A DNA stretch of 42,252 bases from a virus. Within the stretch, counting starts at the first letter, position 1; each line of letters opens with the position of its first letter. The position numbers were made by a program, and so were the translations under genes. The DNA is taken from IMG/VR virus record IMGVR_UViG_3300010970_000073, positions 1-42,252 of that record; one strand, written 5' to 3'. Below, piece by piece: positions 18,101 to 24,590 of this stretch. The notes under the pieces are model-generated. The model had not been told where the DNA came from, did no database searches, and saw only the letters and a list, made by a program, of their open reading frames with translations.

Positions 18101-18530
18101 AGTACGAGTCTGGGCCTCCGTGGTCCTGATCGTTACTGTCATTCTTGCCGGCATAGTGATGTTTATGCTCTACAGCCTCGCCTTTGTTGTCCAACCAATC
18201 AAGAGCATGGCTCCCATCGACCAATCTTTTTCTAAGATGCTCAACGACATAATTTTGCTCATTGTCGGAGGGATAGGCGGGGTAATGAGTCGTAAGGGCG
18301 TACAAGCAACAAGTGAAAAGATTTCTCAAGTAGTTAACCCAACACCACCGCCTCCTAGCACTCCACAAACAACCACTGCTTTGTATTCAGGCGCATTGCC
18401 TGTATGGGTTAATCCTCCGCTGGATGAGGAATGGAGAGCGCCACCACCACCTACTACACCTGCTGACTATGTCGATCCTGCAAAGGAAGAGATAGCGCAT
18501 GAACGGGCTTTAGCAAAGGGTGAGCAATGA
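18045..18530 (+). CDS. Two-helix membrane protein with Pro-rich tail, TTG start (161 aa)
   Basis: TTG start at 18045 with GGAG at 18034-18037, 7 bases upstream; the first ATG would fall inside the first membrane helix. Two hydrophobic helices (about residues 24-49 and 69-81, IILLIVGGIGGVMS) are followed by a Pro-rich, probably periplasmic or cytoplasmic tail with PPPPSTPQ and APPPPTTPADY. A holin-like role is possible because of the position before the spanins. The start overlaps the lipoprotein gene by 56 bases. Confidence 0.6.
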   Translation: MSNPPKFHPNRLLTQEEIEVRVWASVVLIVTVILAGIVMFMLYSLAFVVQPIKSMAPIDQSFSKMLNDIILLIVGGIGGVMSRKGVQATSEKISQVVNPTPPPPSTPQTTTALYSGALPVWVNPPLDEEWRAPPPPTTPADYVDPAKEEIAHERALAKGEQ

Positions 18531-18991
18531 TTCCTAATCCTTGGGTCATATTAGGCGTTCTACTGGCCTTGGCTGGCTTCTATGGCTATGGACACCATAA
18601 GGGCTGGAATGATCGGGATGCTGAGATGCAAGCCGAGATAGCCGTAAAGAACGAAGAGGCTCGAACCAAAGAGCAAGAGTTAACCAAACAGATCAACGAC
18701 CAATCGTACAAACTTCAGGAGGCCAATAATGCCATTACTCAAAAGCAAACTGACATTACTAAGCTTATTAATTCTGGCAGGGTGCGCCTCCAAGCCACAG
18801 GTTGCGTACAAGCCAATCCAAGTACCCCCGCTCCCAGCGGAGATAGGAACACCGAGGCCAGTGAATCTGACAGAGCAACTCTCCTCGCTATTGCAGAAAT
18901 CATCGCCCAAGGCGACAGAAACACCGCCCAACTCAACCAGTGCATCCAAGCCTACAACCAAGTAATGGGAGCAGTTAATGGTCAACGCTGA
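18527..18991 (+). CDS. Rz: Inner-membrane spanin, Rz-like
   Basis: 154 residues. An N-terminal membrane helix (WVILGVLLALAGFYGYGHH) without a cleavage site is followed by a long periplasmic coiled coil (about 35-85) and a C-terminal periplasmic part. This is the usual i-spanin plan. The outer-membrane partner is encoded inside the same gene in the +1 frame, as in many phages. ATGA overlap with the gene before. The pair links and fuses inner and outer membranes in the last step of lysis. Confidence 0.85.
   Translation: MIPNPWVILGVLLALAGFYGYGHHKGWNDRDAEMQAEIAVKNEEARTKEQELTKQINDQSYKLQEANNAITQKQTDITKLINSGRVRLQATGCVQANPSTPAPSGDRNTEASESDRATLLAIAEIIAQGDRNTAQLNQCIQAYNQVMGAVNGQR
18729..18965 (+). CDS. 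Rz1: Outer-membrane spanin lipoprotein, Rz1-like, embedded in Rz
   Basis: 78 residues, wholly inside the Rz gene in the +1 frame. A signal peptide (LTLLSLLILAGC) ends in a lipobox with Cys19, and a Pro-rich linker (PIQVPPLPAEIGTPRP) follows, both typical of o-spanins. A perfect SD (AGGAGG, 18717-18722) stands 6 bases before ATG, which supports real translation. Confidence 0.88.
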   Translation: MPLLKSKLTLLSLLILAGCASKPQVAYKPIQVPPLPAEIGTPRPVNLTEQLSSLLQKSSPKATETPPNSTSASKPTTK

Positions 18992-19574
18992 TCAACTAAA
19001 ACGCCTACACATCGGTCCTGAGTGGGTAGATGCACTTAATCAAACTTTTCAAAAGTTCAGCATCAATACGATTAACCAACAGGCTATGTTTATAGGCCAA
19101 TGCTCACATGAGTGTGGCAACTTTAGGTTGTTGGAAGAGAATCTAAATTACAAGGCTGCCACTCTAATGAAGTTGTGGCCTAAACGCTTTCCTACATTGG
19201 AGAAGGCCAATGAATTTTCTGGAAATCCTCGCAAGATCGCAAATTCTGTTTATAGCCTACGCATGGGTAACCGTGACGAAGCTTCTGGTGACGGTTTTCG
19301 TTTCCGTGGTCGCGGAATTATTCAGCTCACTGGACATAGCTCTTATTTTCACGCAGGTAAAGCGCTGGGTGTGGATTTTGTTGCTAATCCTGACCTTGTA
19401 TCTAGTCCACAGTATGCTGCCCTTACTGGGGGATGGTTTTGGGATACCCACAAGCTTAATGAACCAGCAAATGCCCTTGATTACGGGCGCGTCACGAAGC
19501 TGATTAACGGAGGTTTGATAGGGTTAGACGACCGCATCAAGCATGTCCAACAGGCTCTAGCGGTACTGGCCTAA
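18978..19574 (+). CDS. Endolysin, glycoside hydrolase family 19 type
   Basis: 198 residues. GH19 (chitinase-like) signatures: IGQCSHECGNFR with catalytic Glu45, LLEENLNY at about 51-58, and FRFRGRGIIQLTGHSSY at about 107-123, plus the NP-D-L-V pattern and a C-terminal LINGG. These enzymes cut the glycan backbone of peptidoglycan. No signal peptide or SAR helix is visible, so release should depend on a holin. It overlaps the end of Rz by 14 bases and is the last late gene. Confidence 0.92.
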   Translation: MVNADQLKRLHIGPEWVDALNQTFQKFSINTINQQAMFIGQCSHECGNFRLLEENLNYKAATLMKLWPKRFPTLEKANEFSGNPRKIANSVYSLRMGNRDEASGDGFRFRGRGIIQLTGHSSYFHAGKALGVDFVANPDLVSSPQYAALTGGWFWDTHKLNEPANALDYGRVTKLINGGLIGLDDRIKHVQQALAVLA

Positions 19575-19675
19575 TCATTTTCTTGGCTAAACCATAGGAC
19601 AGCGAATAACACGCCTACTCCTATTAGCGCACCAAGAAACAGCAAGACAAAGATAGTGAGGATTGTTTCAATCAT
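19571..19675 (-). CDS. Tiny membrane protein (34 aa)
   Basis: A single hydrophobic helix (ILTIFVLLFLGALIGVGVLFAVLWF) with a short acidic end (SQEND). AAGGAG lies 8 bases before ATG, and the start forms an ATGA overlap with the gene upstream. It is the last gene of the leftward cluster and meets the endolysin gene tail to tail. No family known; possibly an early membrane-acting peptide. Confidence 0.7.
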   Translation of the reverse strand: MIETILTIFVLLFLGALIGVGVLFAVLWFSQEND

Positions 19676-20103
19676 GTGTTCTTCTCCTTGAGTTTGGCTT
19701 CAATGGCTTTGGCAAAAGACTTGGCATCAACACCATCCCAAGGTATTTCATCATCATCCGTCAGCCCAACCCATGTGCGCTGTGGTGGGGTGGCGTACTG
19801 TTGAGCAAATTCAGCCATCCAACAAGCAATGTCGTTTGATAATGGTGTGCCATCAATAAATTTCTTCCACAGAAATTTTGATTCAACAATTTGTTGCGCT
19901 TCTTTTCTAAGGTCGGCCCACGCCACAGGCTCTTGCTCTGGCTGTGCCAAGGCTTCTTTGATGGCGGTGATGGCTTTGTCGTATCCGCAGTTGCATGGCG
20001 GGTATTCTTCGGGAGAGGCATACGTTGGGAATTGATGACACCAGTTGTAGTGTTCGCCAAACTCTTCCAACGCCTTAAGCGCCAGTTCTAATGCTTGTCT
20101 CAT
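19672..20103 (-). CDS. Hypothetical protein with N-terminal helical repeat (143 aa)
   Basis: Begins MRQALELALKALEEF, has a Cys-containing loop (PPCNCGYDKAITAIKEALAQPEQEPVAW) and ends with a Lys-rich helix. This mosaic type, with 'AITAIKEALAQPEQEPVAW', is very common in phages and prophages of Burkholderiales and of unknown function. ATGA overlap with the genes on both sides shows one operon. Confidence 0.75.
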   Translation of the reverse strand: MRQALELALKALEEFGEHYNWCHQFPTYASPEEYPPCNCGYDKAITAIKEALAQPEQEPVAWADLRKEAQQIVESKFLWKKFIDGTPLSNDIACWMAEFAQQYATPPQRTWVGLTDDDEIPWDGVDAKSFAKAIEAKLKEKNT

Positions 20104-20333
20104 AGTTTTGCGTAGTTACGTTTACTAGGTTTGACTGCTCTGGCATACACATTGAACTCCTTTGGCCTTAGAAAGTCTGGTGCTAGACCTTTGATAGTAC
20201 CGAAGTTAGGGTCCTTTTGTCTTTGTTTCTCAGCAAACACTGTTGCTGCCTGTGAGCCTTTAGATGATGCCCTTTGAGCCGCTATCAGGTCAGCATGGTA
20301 GGTCATGATGTAGTCTGGATCAAATGCGTTCAT
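20100..20333 (-). CDS. Hypothetical protein (77 aa)
   Basis: No family recognised; a hydrophilic protein with helical YHADLIAAQRASSKG and a basic end. ATG at 20333 is chosen because it makes an ATGA overlap with the winged-helix gene and has GGGAG upstream; an in-frame GTG lies 12 bases earlier. Stop overlaps the next start. Confidence 0.65.
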   Translation of the reverse strand: MNAFDPDYIMTYHADLIAAQRASSKGSQAATVFAEKQRQKDPNFGTIKGLAPDFLRPKEFNVYARAVKPSKRNYAKL

Positions 20334-20671
20334 GCTAGTGTCCACTCCCTTTCTGAACGACCTGCGTCCGAGTAAACAGTTTGGCCTGTAGTAGCTACTA
20401 GTCCTACTTTCTTTAACTCAGGAAGTCTCCGTGCCACTTGGTTTGGGTTCAACCCAGTCAGTCTGGCGATCCCGTCTTTGCCCAGAGGTCCATGCTCTAA
20501 CAGACAGTTGTAGATCAATTGCATGTGCTGAGGTGCTACCTTTTTTATCTCCTGTGCTGCCATGTGACTTGTAAGGGGATCGGCTTTTCGGGCTCTGAAG
20601 AATTCTAAGAACTTCACGGGGTAACTCCTTTGATCTGTAAATGATTCCATGCTCTCTTGTCCATAATTCAT
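20330..20671 (-). CDS. Winged-helix DNA-binding protein (113 aa)
   Basis: Residues about 45-110 show a winged helix-turn-helix: MQLIYNCLLEHGPLGKDGIARLTGLNPNQVARRLPELKKVGLV followed by a wing with TGQTVYSDAGRSEREW. The N-terminal part (DPLTSHMAAQEI) is typical of phage proteins of this kind. AAGGA lies 7 bases before ATG. It probably binds phage or host promoters. Its first 254 bases overlap the gene upstream in another frame, which is unusual. Confidence 0.75.
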   Translation of the reverse strand: MNYGQESMESFTDQRSYPVKFLEFFRARKADPLTSHMAAQEIKKVAPQHMQLIYNCLLEHGPLGKDGIARLTGLNPNQVARRLPELKKVGLVATTGQTVYSDAGRSEREWTLA

Positions 20672-20867
20672 GACAACGTCCTTGCTTTTGCATTTTCAAT
20701 TGATATTCTGGTGTGCAGTCTTCACAAATAAGTGCCGGCTCATTTGCTCTGTATGCATCCGCTCTCCACATGTAGTACTGTTCATCTGATTCAAAACAGT
20801 CTGGGATGTGGGTTTTGTTGGGGTTCATAGGTTTGTCGGGGGCATCGATAAACAAATCAAATTGCAC
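20418..20867 (-). CDS. Hypothetical Cys-containing protein with long overlapping tail (149 aa)
   Basis: GTG start at 20867 with AGGGGG upstream; an internal ATG (20828) is possible. The first 65 residues look real, with SDEQYYMWRADAYRANEPALICEDCTPEYQLKMQKQGRC, a pattern with C-x2-C and a third Cys known from small phage proteins. Residues about 66-149 overlap the winged-helix gene in another frame and look like an incidental reading (many S, R, K, T). The real gene may have lost its stop codon or carry a frameshift. Confidence 0.6.
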   Translation of the reverse strand: MQFDLFIDAPDKPMNPNKTHIPDCFESDEQYYMWRADAYRANEPALICEDCTPEYQLKMQKQGRCHELWTREHGIIYRSKELPREVLRILQSPKSRSPYKSHGSTGDKKGSTSAHAIDLQLSVRAWTSGQRRDRQTDWVEPKPSGTETS

Positions 20868-20883
20868 TCTAGCCCCCTGTTAG

Positions 20884-21120
20884 TTAGTATTGCCAAGTAA
20901 CTGCTTTAACAGCCCACATTTGTGCAGTTTGCACATCAGTAATTGCAATAGATAACATGCGTTTCATTTCAGGGTTAGATGATGCTTCTCTTGTGTTGTT
21001 TAATTTGTCCACAATCGATGCAAATTCTTCCTTTATAAGAGCTACATGTTGTAACCCACCGGGATTAAAACTTACGCCACAAGCTTTTTCGCCATAAGTA
21101 AGTTCTCTTTGTTCTTGCAT
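20884..21120 (-). CDS. Acb2/Tad1-like nucleotide-sponge candidate (78 aa)
   Basis: The pattern YGEKACGVSFNPGG ... VALIKEEFASIVDKLNN ... MKRMLSIAITDVQTAQMWAVKAVTW is that of small helical-hairpin phage proteins classed with the Acb2/Tad1 hairpin family. Characterised members bind cyclic oligonucleotides (Acb2) or cyclic ADP-ribose signals (Tad1) and so block CBASS or Thoeris defence. Start ATG at 21120 has AAAGGA upstream; the frame is open further back but without support. Early leftward location suits an anti-defence gene. Recognised by memory of the pattern, not by search. Confidence 0.7.
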   Translation of the reverse strand: MQEQRELTYGEKACGVSFNPGGLQHVALIKEEFASIVDKLNNTREASSNPEMKRMLSIAITDVQTAQMWAVKAVTWQY

Positions 21121-21145
21121 AATATTTCCTTTATATTTTATTAGC

Positions 21146-21454
21146 CTAAAAGGGCACGTCCGAGTCCATGTCAATCACAGAGTTCTTCCGTGTTGGCTCT
21201 TCCGCTTGTCGTTCAGGAAATGTTGCTTTGGCCTTTTGAAGTACCACATCACCGAAATCCTTACTAGCATAGATAAAGTTGAAGTAAGTATTGTCTTCGT
21301 TTTTCTTTGAGGGAAACTTAACAAACTCACCGTTCTTGCCCTTCATCAAACCACATCCCTTGATGACAATAAAAGGGTCTTTGCCCTCTTTGGTTGCTAG
21401 AGATAGGTTAAACGTAGGCCACTTACCATCACGCCATTCAATATTGATTTCCAT
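21146..21454 (-). CDS. Putative single-stranded DNA-binding protein (102 aa)
   Basis: Small beta-rich protein (MEINIEWRDGKWPTFNLSLAT ... DPFIVIKGCGLMKGKNGEFVKFPS) ending in the acidic tail DMDSDVPF. Such a D-D-x-P-F end is the protein-interaction tip of SSB proteins. ATG at 21454 is chosen over an upstream frame extension that would run into the ERF gene. It follows directly after the ERF gene, the common ERF-SSB pairing. Fold not proven. Confidence 0.6.
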   Translation of the reverse strand: MEINIEWRDGKWPTFNLSLATKEGKDPFIVIKGCGLMKGKNGEFVKFPSKKNEDNTYFNFIYASKDFGDVVLQKAKATFPERQAEEPTRKNSVIDMDSDVPF

Positions 21455-21455
21455 A

Positions 21456-22064
21456 TTAGCCTTTTGCTTTCTTAATTGCTGATCTAGTCCCTGAAGACAA
21501 CTTGTCCCAGAGCCACACTTTTTGTTCGTCATCTAGCATTGCTTCGTCTAGCATTTGTGCTGCTTCCTTTGCTTTGCCATTGCCGACCAGTACCTCACAA
21601 GATGTTGCCATCTCCATGAGAAACTCTTGATCCTCCTCGTTAACCGTTGGGCTACCTTTAGGAGTAATTATTGGTGCATCACCTTTGCGTCCTGTTGTCG
21701 CATCAAGTGCATCGTGTTCTACGATCTCGAGCGCTGCAACCCACAAATATCTGCGTAAGTATGTCTGTACTGCGCCTAGGTTTTGGACCTCATGACAGCC
21801 CTTTAAAGCTGCTGTAGACATGGGCGAAGACAGGGCAATCACTTCGTCTGGTTTATCAGTGTTAAAGATGTCCATAGTGGCAATCTCAGGACCGAAACTG
21901 ATCACTGATGTAAGTCCTACTTCTTTAAAGATTTGTAACGCAGGAATGATGAAGTCCCCAAGTTCAAAGTAGTAGTAATTAGCAAACTTATTGTGACCAG
22001 ACTTCTTGAGTTTTGAAGAATGGAATTGCTCACGGGCTAGATTTAGTTTTTGATAGACGTTCAT
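21456..22064 (-). CDS. erf: ERF-type single-strand annealing protein
   Basis: 202 residues. ERF signatures: NKFANYYYFELGDFI at about 25-39, a GPE-x-ATMDIFN strand segment, and GAVQTYLRRYLWVAALEIVEHDALDAT at about 97-123. These proteins anneal homologous single strands during phage replication, circularisation or recombination. The C-terminal third is a variable helical part. The start forms an ATGA overlap with the gene upstream, and an SSB-like gene follows. Without RecE-type exonuclease nearby, the source of single strands is unclear. Confidence 0.88.
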   Translation of the reverse strand: MNVYQKLNLAREQFHSSKLKKSGHNKFANYYYFELGDFIIPALQIFKEVGLTSVISFGPEIATMDIFNTDKPDEVIALSSPMSTAALKGCHEVQNLGAVQTYLRRYLWVAALEIVEHDALDATTGRKGDAPIITPKGSPTVNEEDQEFLMEMATSCEVLVGNGKAKEAAQMLDEAMLDDEQKVWLWDKLSSGTRSAIKKAKG

Positions 22065-22267
22065 TTGTTTACCTTTGCATATGCTTTGTCAAATTCTTCG
22101 TTGATGATTTCTTTTTGGTCTTCTTCGTATAGATCGCCAAAAGTCACAAAGTGATTCTCTTGGCAACAACTAAAGCTTTCTTGTGGTTGGCAACAATAGC
22201 AACAGTAAAGTTGATCTGATGCCAAAAATTCTGCACGGATGGCTTCATAAAAACTTTTAGATTTCAT
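22061..22267 (-). CDS. Cys-rich small protein (68 aa)
   Basis: MKSKSFYEAIRAEFLASDQLYC, then a dense Cys cluster (CCYCCQPQESFSCCQENHF) that probably binds zinc. Similar Cys-pair proteins occur widely in proteobacterial phages with unknown function. ATG at 22267 has AAAGGGA upstream. It overlaps the gene on each side. Confidence 0.7.
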   Translation of the reverse strand: MKSKSFYEAIRAEFLASDQLYCCYCCQPQESFSCCQENHFVTFGDLYEEDQKEIINEEFDKAYAKVNK

Positions 22268-22487
22268 TGGATTCCCTTTGCAATATATTTTCCAAACGTT
22301 CAATTGTTCTGTCGCGCACTAAGTTAATAATGTTTGTGCCATCAACGGTTTGTATCTCGTCAATGCTGAACATGTTCTCGTAGATGCGGTGGTAGATAAG
22401 GATAAGTTTGATGTCATCAAACGTGATGTGACGCACATATTGGCCTGTCTTTAGATTCCATGTGGTGTAGTTTTCCGACCATTCCAT
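22257..22487 (-). CDS. Hypothetical protein (76 aa)
   Basis: No family recognised. Aromatic N-terminus (MEWSENYTTWNLKTGQYVRHITFDDIKLIL) and a charged helical C-terminus (RDRTIERLENILQRES). AAGGA stands upstream of ATG. Overlaps the next gene by 11 bases. Early leftward operon. Confidence 0.65.
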   Translation of the reverse strand: MEWSENYTTWNLKTGQYVRHITFDDIKLILIYHRIYENMFSIDEIQTVDGTNIINLVRDRTIERLENILQRESNEI

Positions 22488-22488
22488 G

Positions 22489-22722
22489 CTATTCCTTTAC
22501 AAAAAATAAAATTAACCATGTCCATACCATTACTGCCAAACTTCCAATAAAAAGATCGTAGGCTGATATTTTTGAGGGGGGTGCTTCAATAGGATTGGTG
22601 TAGTCCTGTGGGAAAGCTTCTCTAAGCGATCTTGGATACACCCGTGTACTGTCGTTGACACCATCAATACTCCCGATCCAATTGATCTTTGATTTCTTTG
22701 ACGATTTTGTTGTGTTCGGCAT
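22489..22722 (-). CDS. Small membrane-anchored protein (77 aa)
   Basis: The middle carries STRVYPRSLREAFPQDYTNPIE, a pattern often seen in small phage proteins, and the end is a membrane helix (LFIGSLAVMVWTWLILFFV) with tail KE. The start is uncertain: ATG at 22722 gives 77 residues and overlaps the upstream gene by 59 bases in another frame, with AGGGG upstream. The part after about residue 20 is well supported. Confidence 0.6.
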   Translation of the reverse strand: MPNTTKSSKKSKINWIGSIDGVNDSTRVYPRSLREAFPQDYTNPIEAPPSKISAYDLFIGSLAVMVWTWLILFFVKE

Positions 22723-22894
22723 CCGTAAGAGCCCCTGATATTTCTTCGCCTTGCCTACTGCCATCTTCATCTCCTGCGTAAATAACTTCGTATTCATAAA
22801 AGTCTGGCTCACCAACACTTGGATCACCATCAATCACGGTATAGCGCACATCACATGGACCCCAGTCACCTAGGTCTACTGTTATTTCATCCAT
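22664..22894 (-). CDS. Acidic hypothetical protein (76 aa)
   Basis: Acidic protein (MDEITVDLGDWGPCDVRYTVIDGDPSVGEPDFYEYEVIYAG) with a helical end (NKIVKEIKDQLDREY); the composition recalls a small DNA-mimic but this is only an impression. GGAG lies 6 bases before the chosen ATG at 22894. It overlaps the upstream gene by 8 bases. Confidence 0.65.
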   Translation of the reverse strand: MDEITVDLGDWGPCDVRYTVIDGDPSVGEPDFYEYEVIYAGDEDGSRQGEEISGALTDAEHNKIVKEIKDQLDREY

Positions 22895-23096
22895 AAATGT
22901 CTCCAAAAGGGTCGCCAAAGTTTTCATTAATACCTGAGCGGTGATTTAAAAATCCGTTGTTGGTTTGTTGGATAAGTTCACCGTTTTGGGCTATCCAGTT
23001 ATCGCCAGACTTGACAAAGGTTTTGCCGTTCTGGTCAACCATTACATCGCCTATGGTTGTGTAAGTATTGTTGGAGAAGGGGTTAGTCTTGAACAT
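22887..23096 (-). CDS. Hypothetical protein (69 aa)
   Basis: Contains DVMVDQNGKTFVKSGDNWI, a beta-hairpin pattern seen in small phage proteins that often carry it alone. Ends with DPFGDIYG. ATG at 23096 has GGAG 7 bases upstream. Overlaps the next upstream gene by 14 bases. Confidence 0.65.
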   Translation of the reverse strand: MFKTNPFSNNTYTTIGDVMVDQNGKTFVKSGDNWIAQNGELIQQTNNGFLNHRSGINENFGDPFGDIYG

Positions 23097-23253
23097 GTTC
23101 CTGCTCCACATCATTTGCAAATGCCACTTCGCGTATGTAAATAATGACATCTGTCAAACTATCAAACTGCATGTTGCAGTGAGTGTTTATCAGTTCCAGT
23201 TGAATGGCTCTACCAACCTTGTATCCGTCCTGCCACGCTTGCAAGTAATCCAT
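23083..23253 (-). CDS. Small hypothetical protein, first gene of leftward operon (56 aa)
   Basis: Too short for many ORF cut-offs but convincing: MDYLQAWQDGYKVGRAIQLELI, then a helical DSLTDVIIYIREVAFANDVEQE. AAAGGA stands before ATG, and the stop overlaps the next gene. It is the first gene read leftward from the control region, so it should be expressed earliest. Confidence 0.75.
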   Translation of the reverse strand: MDYLQAWQDGYKVGRAIQLELINTHCNMQFDSLTDVIIYIREVAFANDVEQEHVQD

Positions 23254-23412
23254 ACATATCCTTTCTTAATCACTTGTGTAGTCGCATCGTACATCAACCT
23301 AGGCACTAGTCAAAACAATTGTTTCTATCAGTATTTGTTAGTCAATAGATATTTCCAATCACCGACTATATGTCTTCAGTTACTATACCTAGGTCTTATA
23401 GAAAGGAAGCAT
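23254..23412. promoter_or_regulatory. Divergent early control region with operator candidates
   Basis: The 159 bases between two divergent operons. A 12-bp perfect palindrome AAACAATTGTTT lies at 23313-23324, and CCTAGG occurs twice (near 23308 and 23388), the second inside ACCTAGGT. On the minus strand TTGACT, 16 bases, TACGAT makes a fair sigma-70-type promoter for the leftward genes. The rightward promoter is less clear (TACTAT near 23381 as -10). The Cro-like protein encoded at the right edge is the obvious ligand. Confidence 0.6.
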
Positions 23413-23571
23413 ATGACCCCACAAGAACTATTTAAACTTGCTAACCCGTACCAAATATCTAAGATTTTGGGCATCACACCATCAAGCTGCTACAAGTGGA
23501 ACAAGACCGGAGAAATCCCGCCTTTACGCCTGTACGAGTTAAAAGAAAAGAAGCCGGAGTGGTTCAAATGA
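23413..23571 (+). CDS. Cro-like helix-turn-helix regulator (52 aa)
   Basis: MTPQELFKLANPYQISKILGITPSSCYKWNKTG is a Cro/YdaS-like helix-turn-helix, and the following EIPPLRLYELKEKKPEW is the typical end of this family. AAAGGA lies upstream of ATG at 23413; an open frame extends far upstream but runs antisense through the leftward genes. As first gene of the rightward operon beside a palindrome it probably controls both early promoters. No CI-like partner or integrase was found. Confidence 0.8.
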   Translation: MTPQELFKLANPYQISKILGITPSSCYKWNKTGEIPPLRLYELKEKKPEWFK

Positions 23572-23876
23572 GTTACAGCGACATAGAAATGAAGGTTATC
23601 CAATGGTCTGAGGCTCGCAAGATCATTCCTAATAGCACCCCTATAGCCCAGTGGAAGAAGGCTATGGAAGAGATGGACGAACTGCGGGATGGTATCGCTT
23701 GGGATAAGCCAGAAGAAACCAAAGACGCTGTAGGCGATGTGATGGTTTGTTTGATCAACATCTGCGCCCTGTTAGACATTAACTTGGTGGACTGCCTGAA
23801 ATTGGCCTACGAAGAGATTAAAGACCGCAAGGGTTACATGAATGAAGAGGGAATCTTTGTAAAGGAAACCAAATGA
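23568..23876 (+). CDS. MazG-like NTP pyrophosphohydrolase (102 aa)
   Basis: Contains the metal-binding pattern of the MazG-like fold: KAMEEMDELRDGI at about 31-43 (E34, E35, E38) and KPEETKDAVGDVMVCLINICALL at about 48-70 (E50, D53, D57). These enzymes hydrolyse NTPs or modified nucleotides to monophosphates; phage members may change (p)ppGpp or clean the nucleotide pool. ATGA overlap with the regulator gene. Confidence 0.85.
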   Translation: MSYSDIEMKVIQWSEARKIIPNSTPIAQWKKAMEEMDELRDGIAWDKPEETKDAVGDVMVCLINICALLDINLVDCLKLAYEEIKDRKGYMNEEGIFVKETK

Positions 23877-24037
23877 GCCAAGTGACTATAGTCGTAACTG
23901 ACAAAGATGATGGCACGTTAAGCGTTGCTATACAGGCAGAGGCTGACGAAGGTGGGTCACAGGCTCATCAGGTGAGCTTGATGTTTTTAGACATGTTGAA
24001 ATCATTGGAAAAACCACAAATCATTACAGGGGAATAG
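23873..24037 (+). CDS. Small hypothetical protein (54 aa)
   Basis: Sequence MSQVTIVVTDKDDGTLSVAI, then EADEGGSQAHQVSLMFLDML, looks like a small beta-beta-alpha protein of a type often seen in phages. Start in ATGA overlap with the MazG-like gene; stop TAG two bases before the next start. Function unknown. Confidence 0.65.
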   Translation: MSQVTIVVTDKDDGTLSVAIQAEADEGGSQAHQVSLMFLDMLKSLEKPQIITGE

Positions 24038-24038
24038 C

Positions 24039-24188
24039 ATGGGATGGGCAATAGGATGGACTTGTTTTTGCGCTTGGTTAACTCATATCTTCTTTTGCTT
24101 TGGAAGCATGGCATGGGGATTTTTGTTGGCAGGCGCTATCTTCTTTCCAATAGGAATCCTGCATGGGTTCTACCTTTGGTTTCACTAG
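24039..24188 (+). CDS. Small aromatic membrane protein (49 aa)
   Basis: MGWAIGWTCFCAWLTHIFF and AWGFLLAGAIFFPIGILHG form two short hydrophobic helices, rich in Trp and Phe. GGGG stands before ATG. Early-gene context suggests a host-envelope effect, for example superinfection exclusion; this is inference. Confidence 0.6.
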   Translation: MGWAIGWTCFCAWLTHIFFCFGSMAWGFLLAGAIFFPIGILHGFYLWFH

Positions 24189-24197
24189 GAGCAATGT

Positions 24198-24569
24198 ATG
24201 GGTTTTGAAGACTTTTGGAAGGCATGGCCTAAATCTGTCCGTAAGGGCGGTAAATCAACCTGTAAAGCCAAGTGGGATAAGTTAAAACTTGATCTACAGG
24301 CTGACCAGATCATTAAGCACGTTGCGTGGATGAAGACTACCGATGCGTGGACCAAGTCTGATGGAGCGTTTATTCCTGCGCCTTTGGTCTACATCAACCA
24401 ACAGCGTTGGGACGGGGCTGAAGTGCCTGAAATGACACTAAATGTCAATGTGAACTTTATCGATCCTGCTATTGAGAAGGTCAACAGGGATAGGGCAACT
24501 GCTGCACCTATGCCACCAGAAATAAGAGCAAAAATGGAAGAATTAAGACGTTCTATCAAAATCCATTAA
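24198..24569 (+). CDS. Putative replication-associated protein (123 aa)
   Basis: The pattern MGFEDFWKAWPKSVRKGGKSTCKAKWDK ... FIPAPLVYINQQRWDG is the C-terminal module seen in many phage O-like or DnaT-like replication proteins and also as a free-standing protein. If so, it may load host DnaB helicase at the phage origin. AGGAG stands upstream of ATG. No helicase or primase gene was found, which makes host recruitment likely. Family by pattern only. Confidence 0.6.
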   Translation: MGFEDFWKAWPKSVRKGGKSTCKAKWDKLKLDLQADQIIKHVAWMKTTDAWTKSDGAFIPAPLVYINQQRWDGAEVPEMTLNVNVNFIDPAIEKVNRDRATAAPMPPEIRAKMEELRRSIKIH

Positions 24570-24578
24570 AGTTGTGTA

Positions 24579-24584
24579 TATAAT
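24579..24584 (+). promoter_or_regulatory. Consensus -10 box TATAAT
   Basis: A perfect TATAAT lies 10 bases after the stop codon of the gene before. No good -35 is seen at 16-18 bases (TCAAAA), so it would need an activator or be weak. Transcription would start near 24591, just before the structured RNA. Confidence 0.45.
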
Positions 24585-24590
24585 CCAAAC

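Noticed and set aside
23068-23571. Long rightward frame including the Cro-like gene with a start at 23068
   Set aside because: The first 115 codons are antisense to two real leftward genes and cross the control region. The ATG at 23413 with AAAGGA is the better start.
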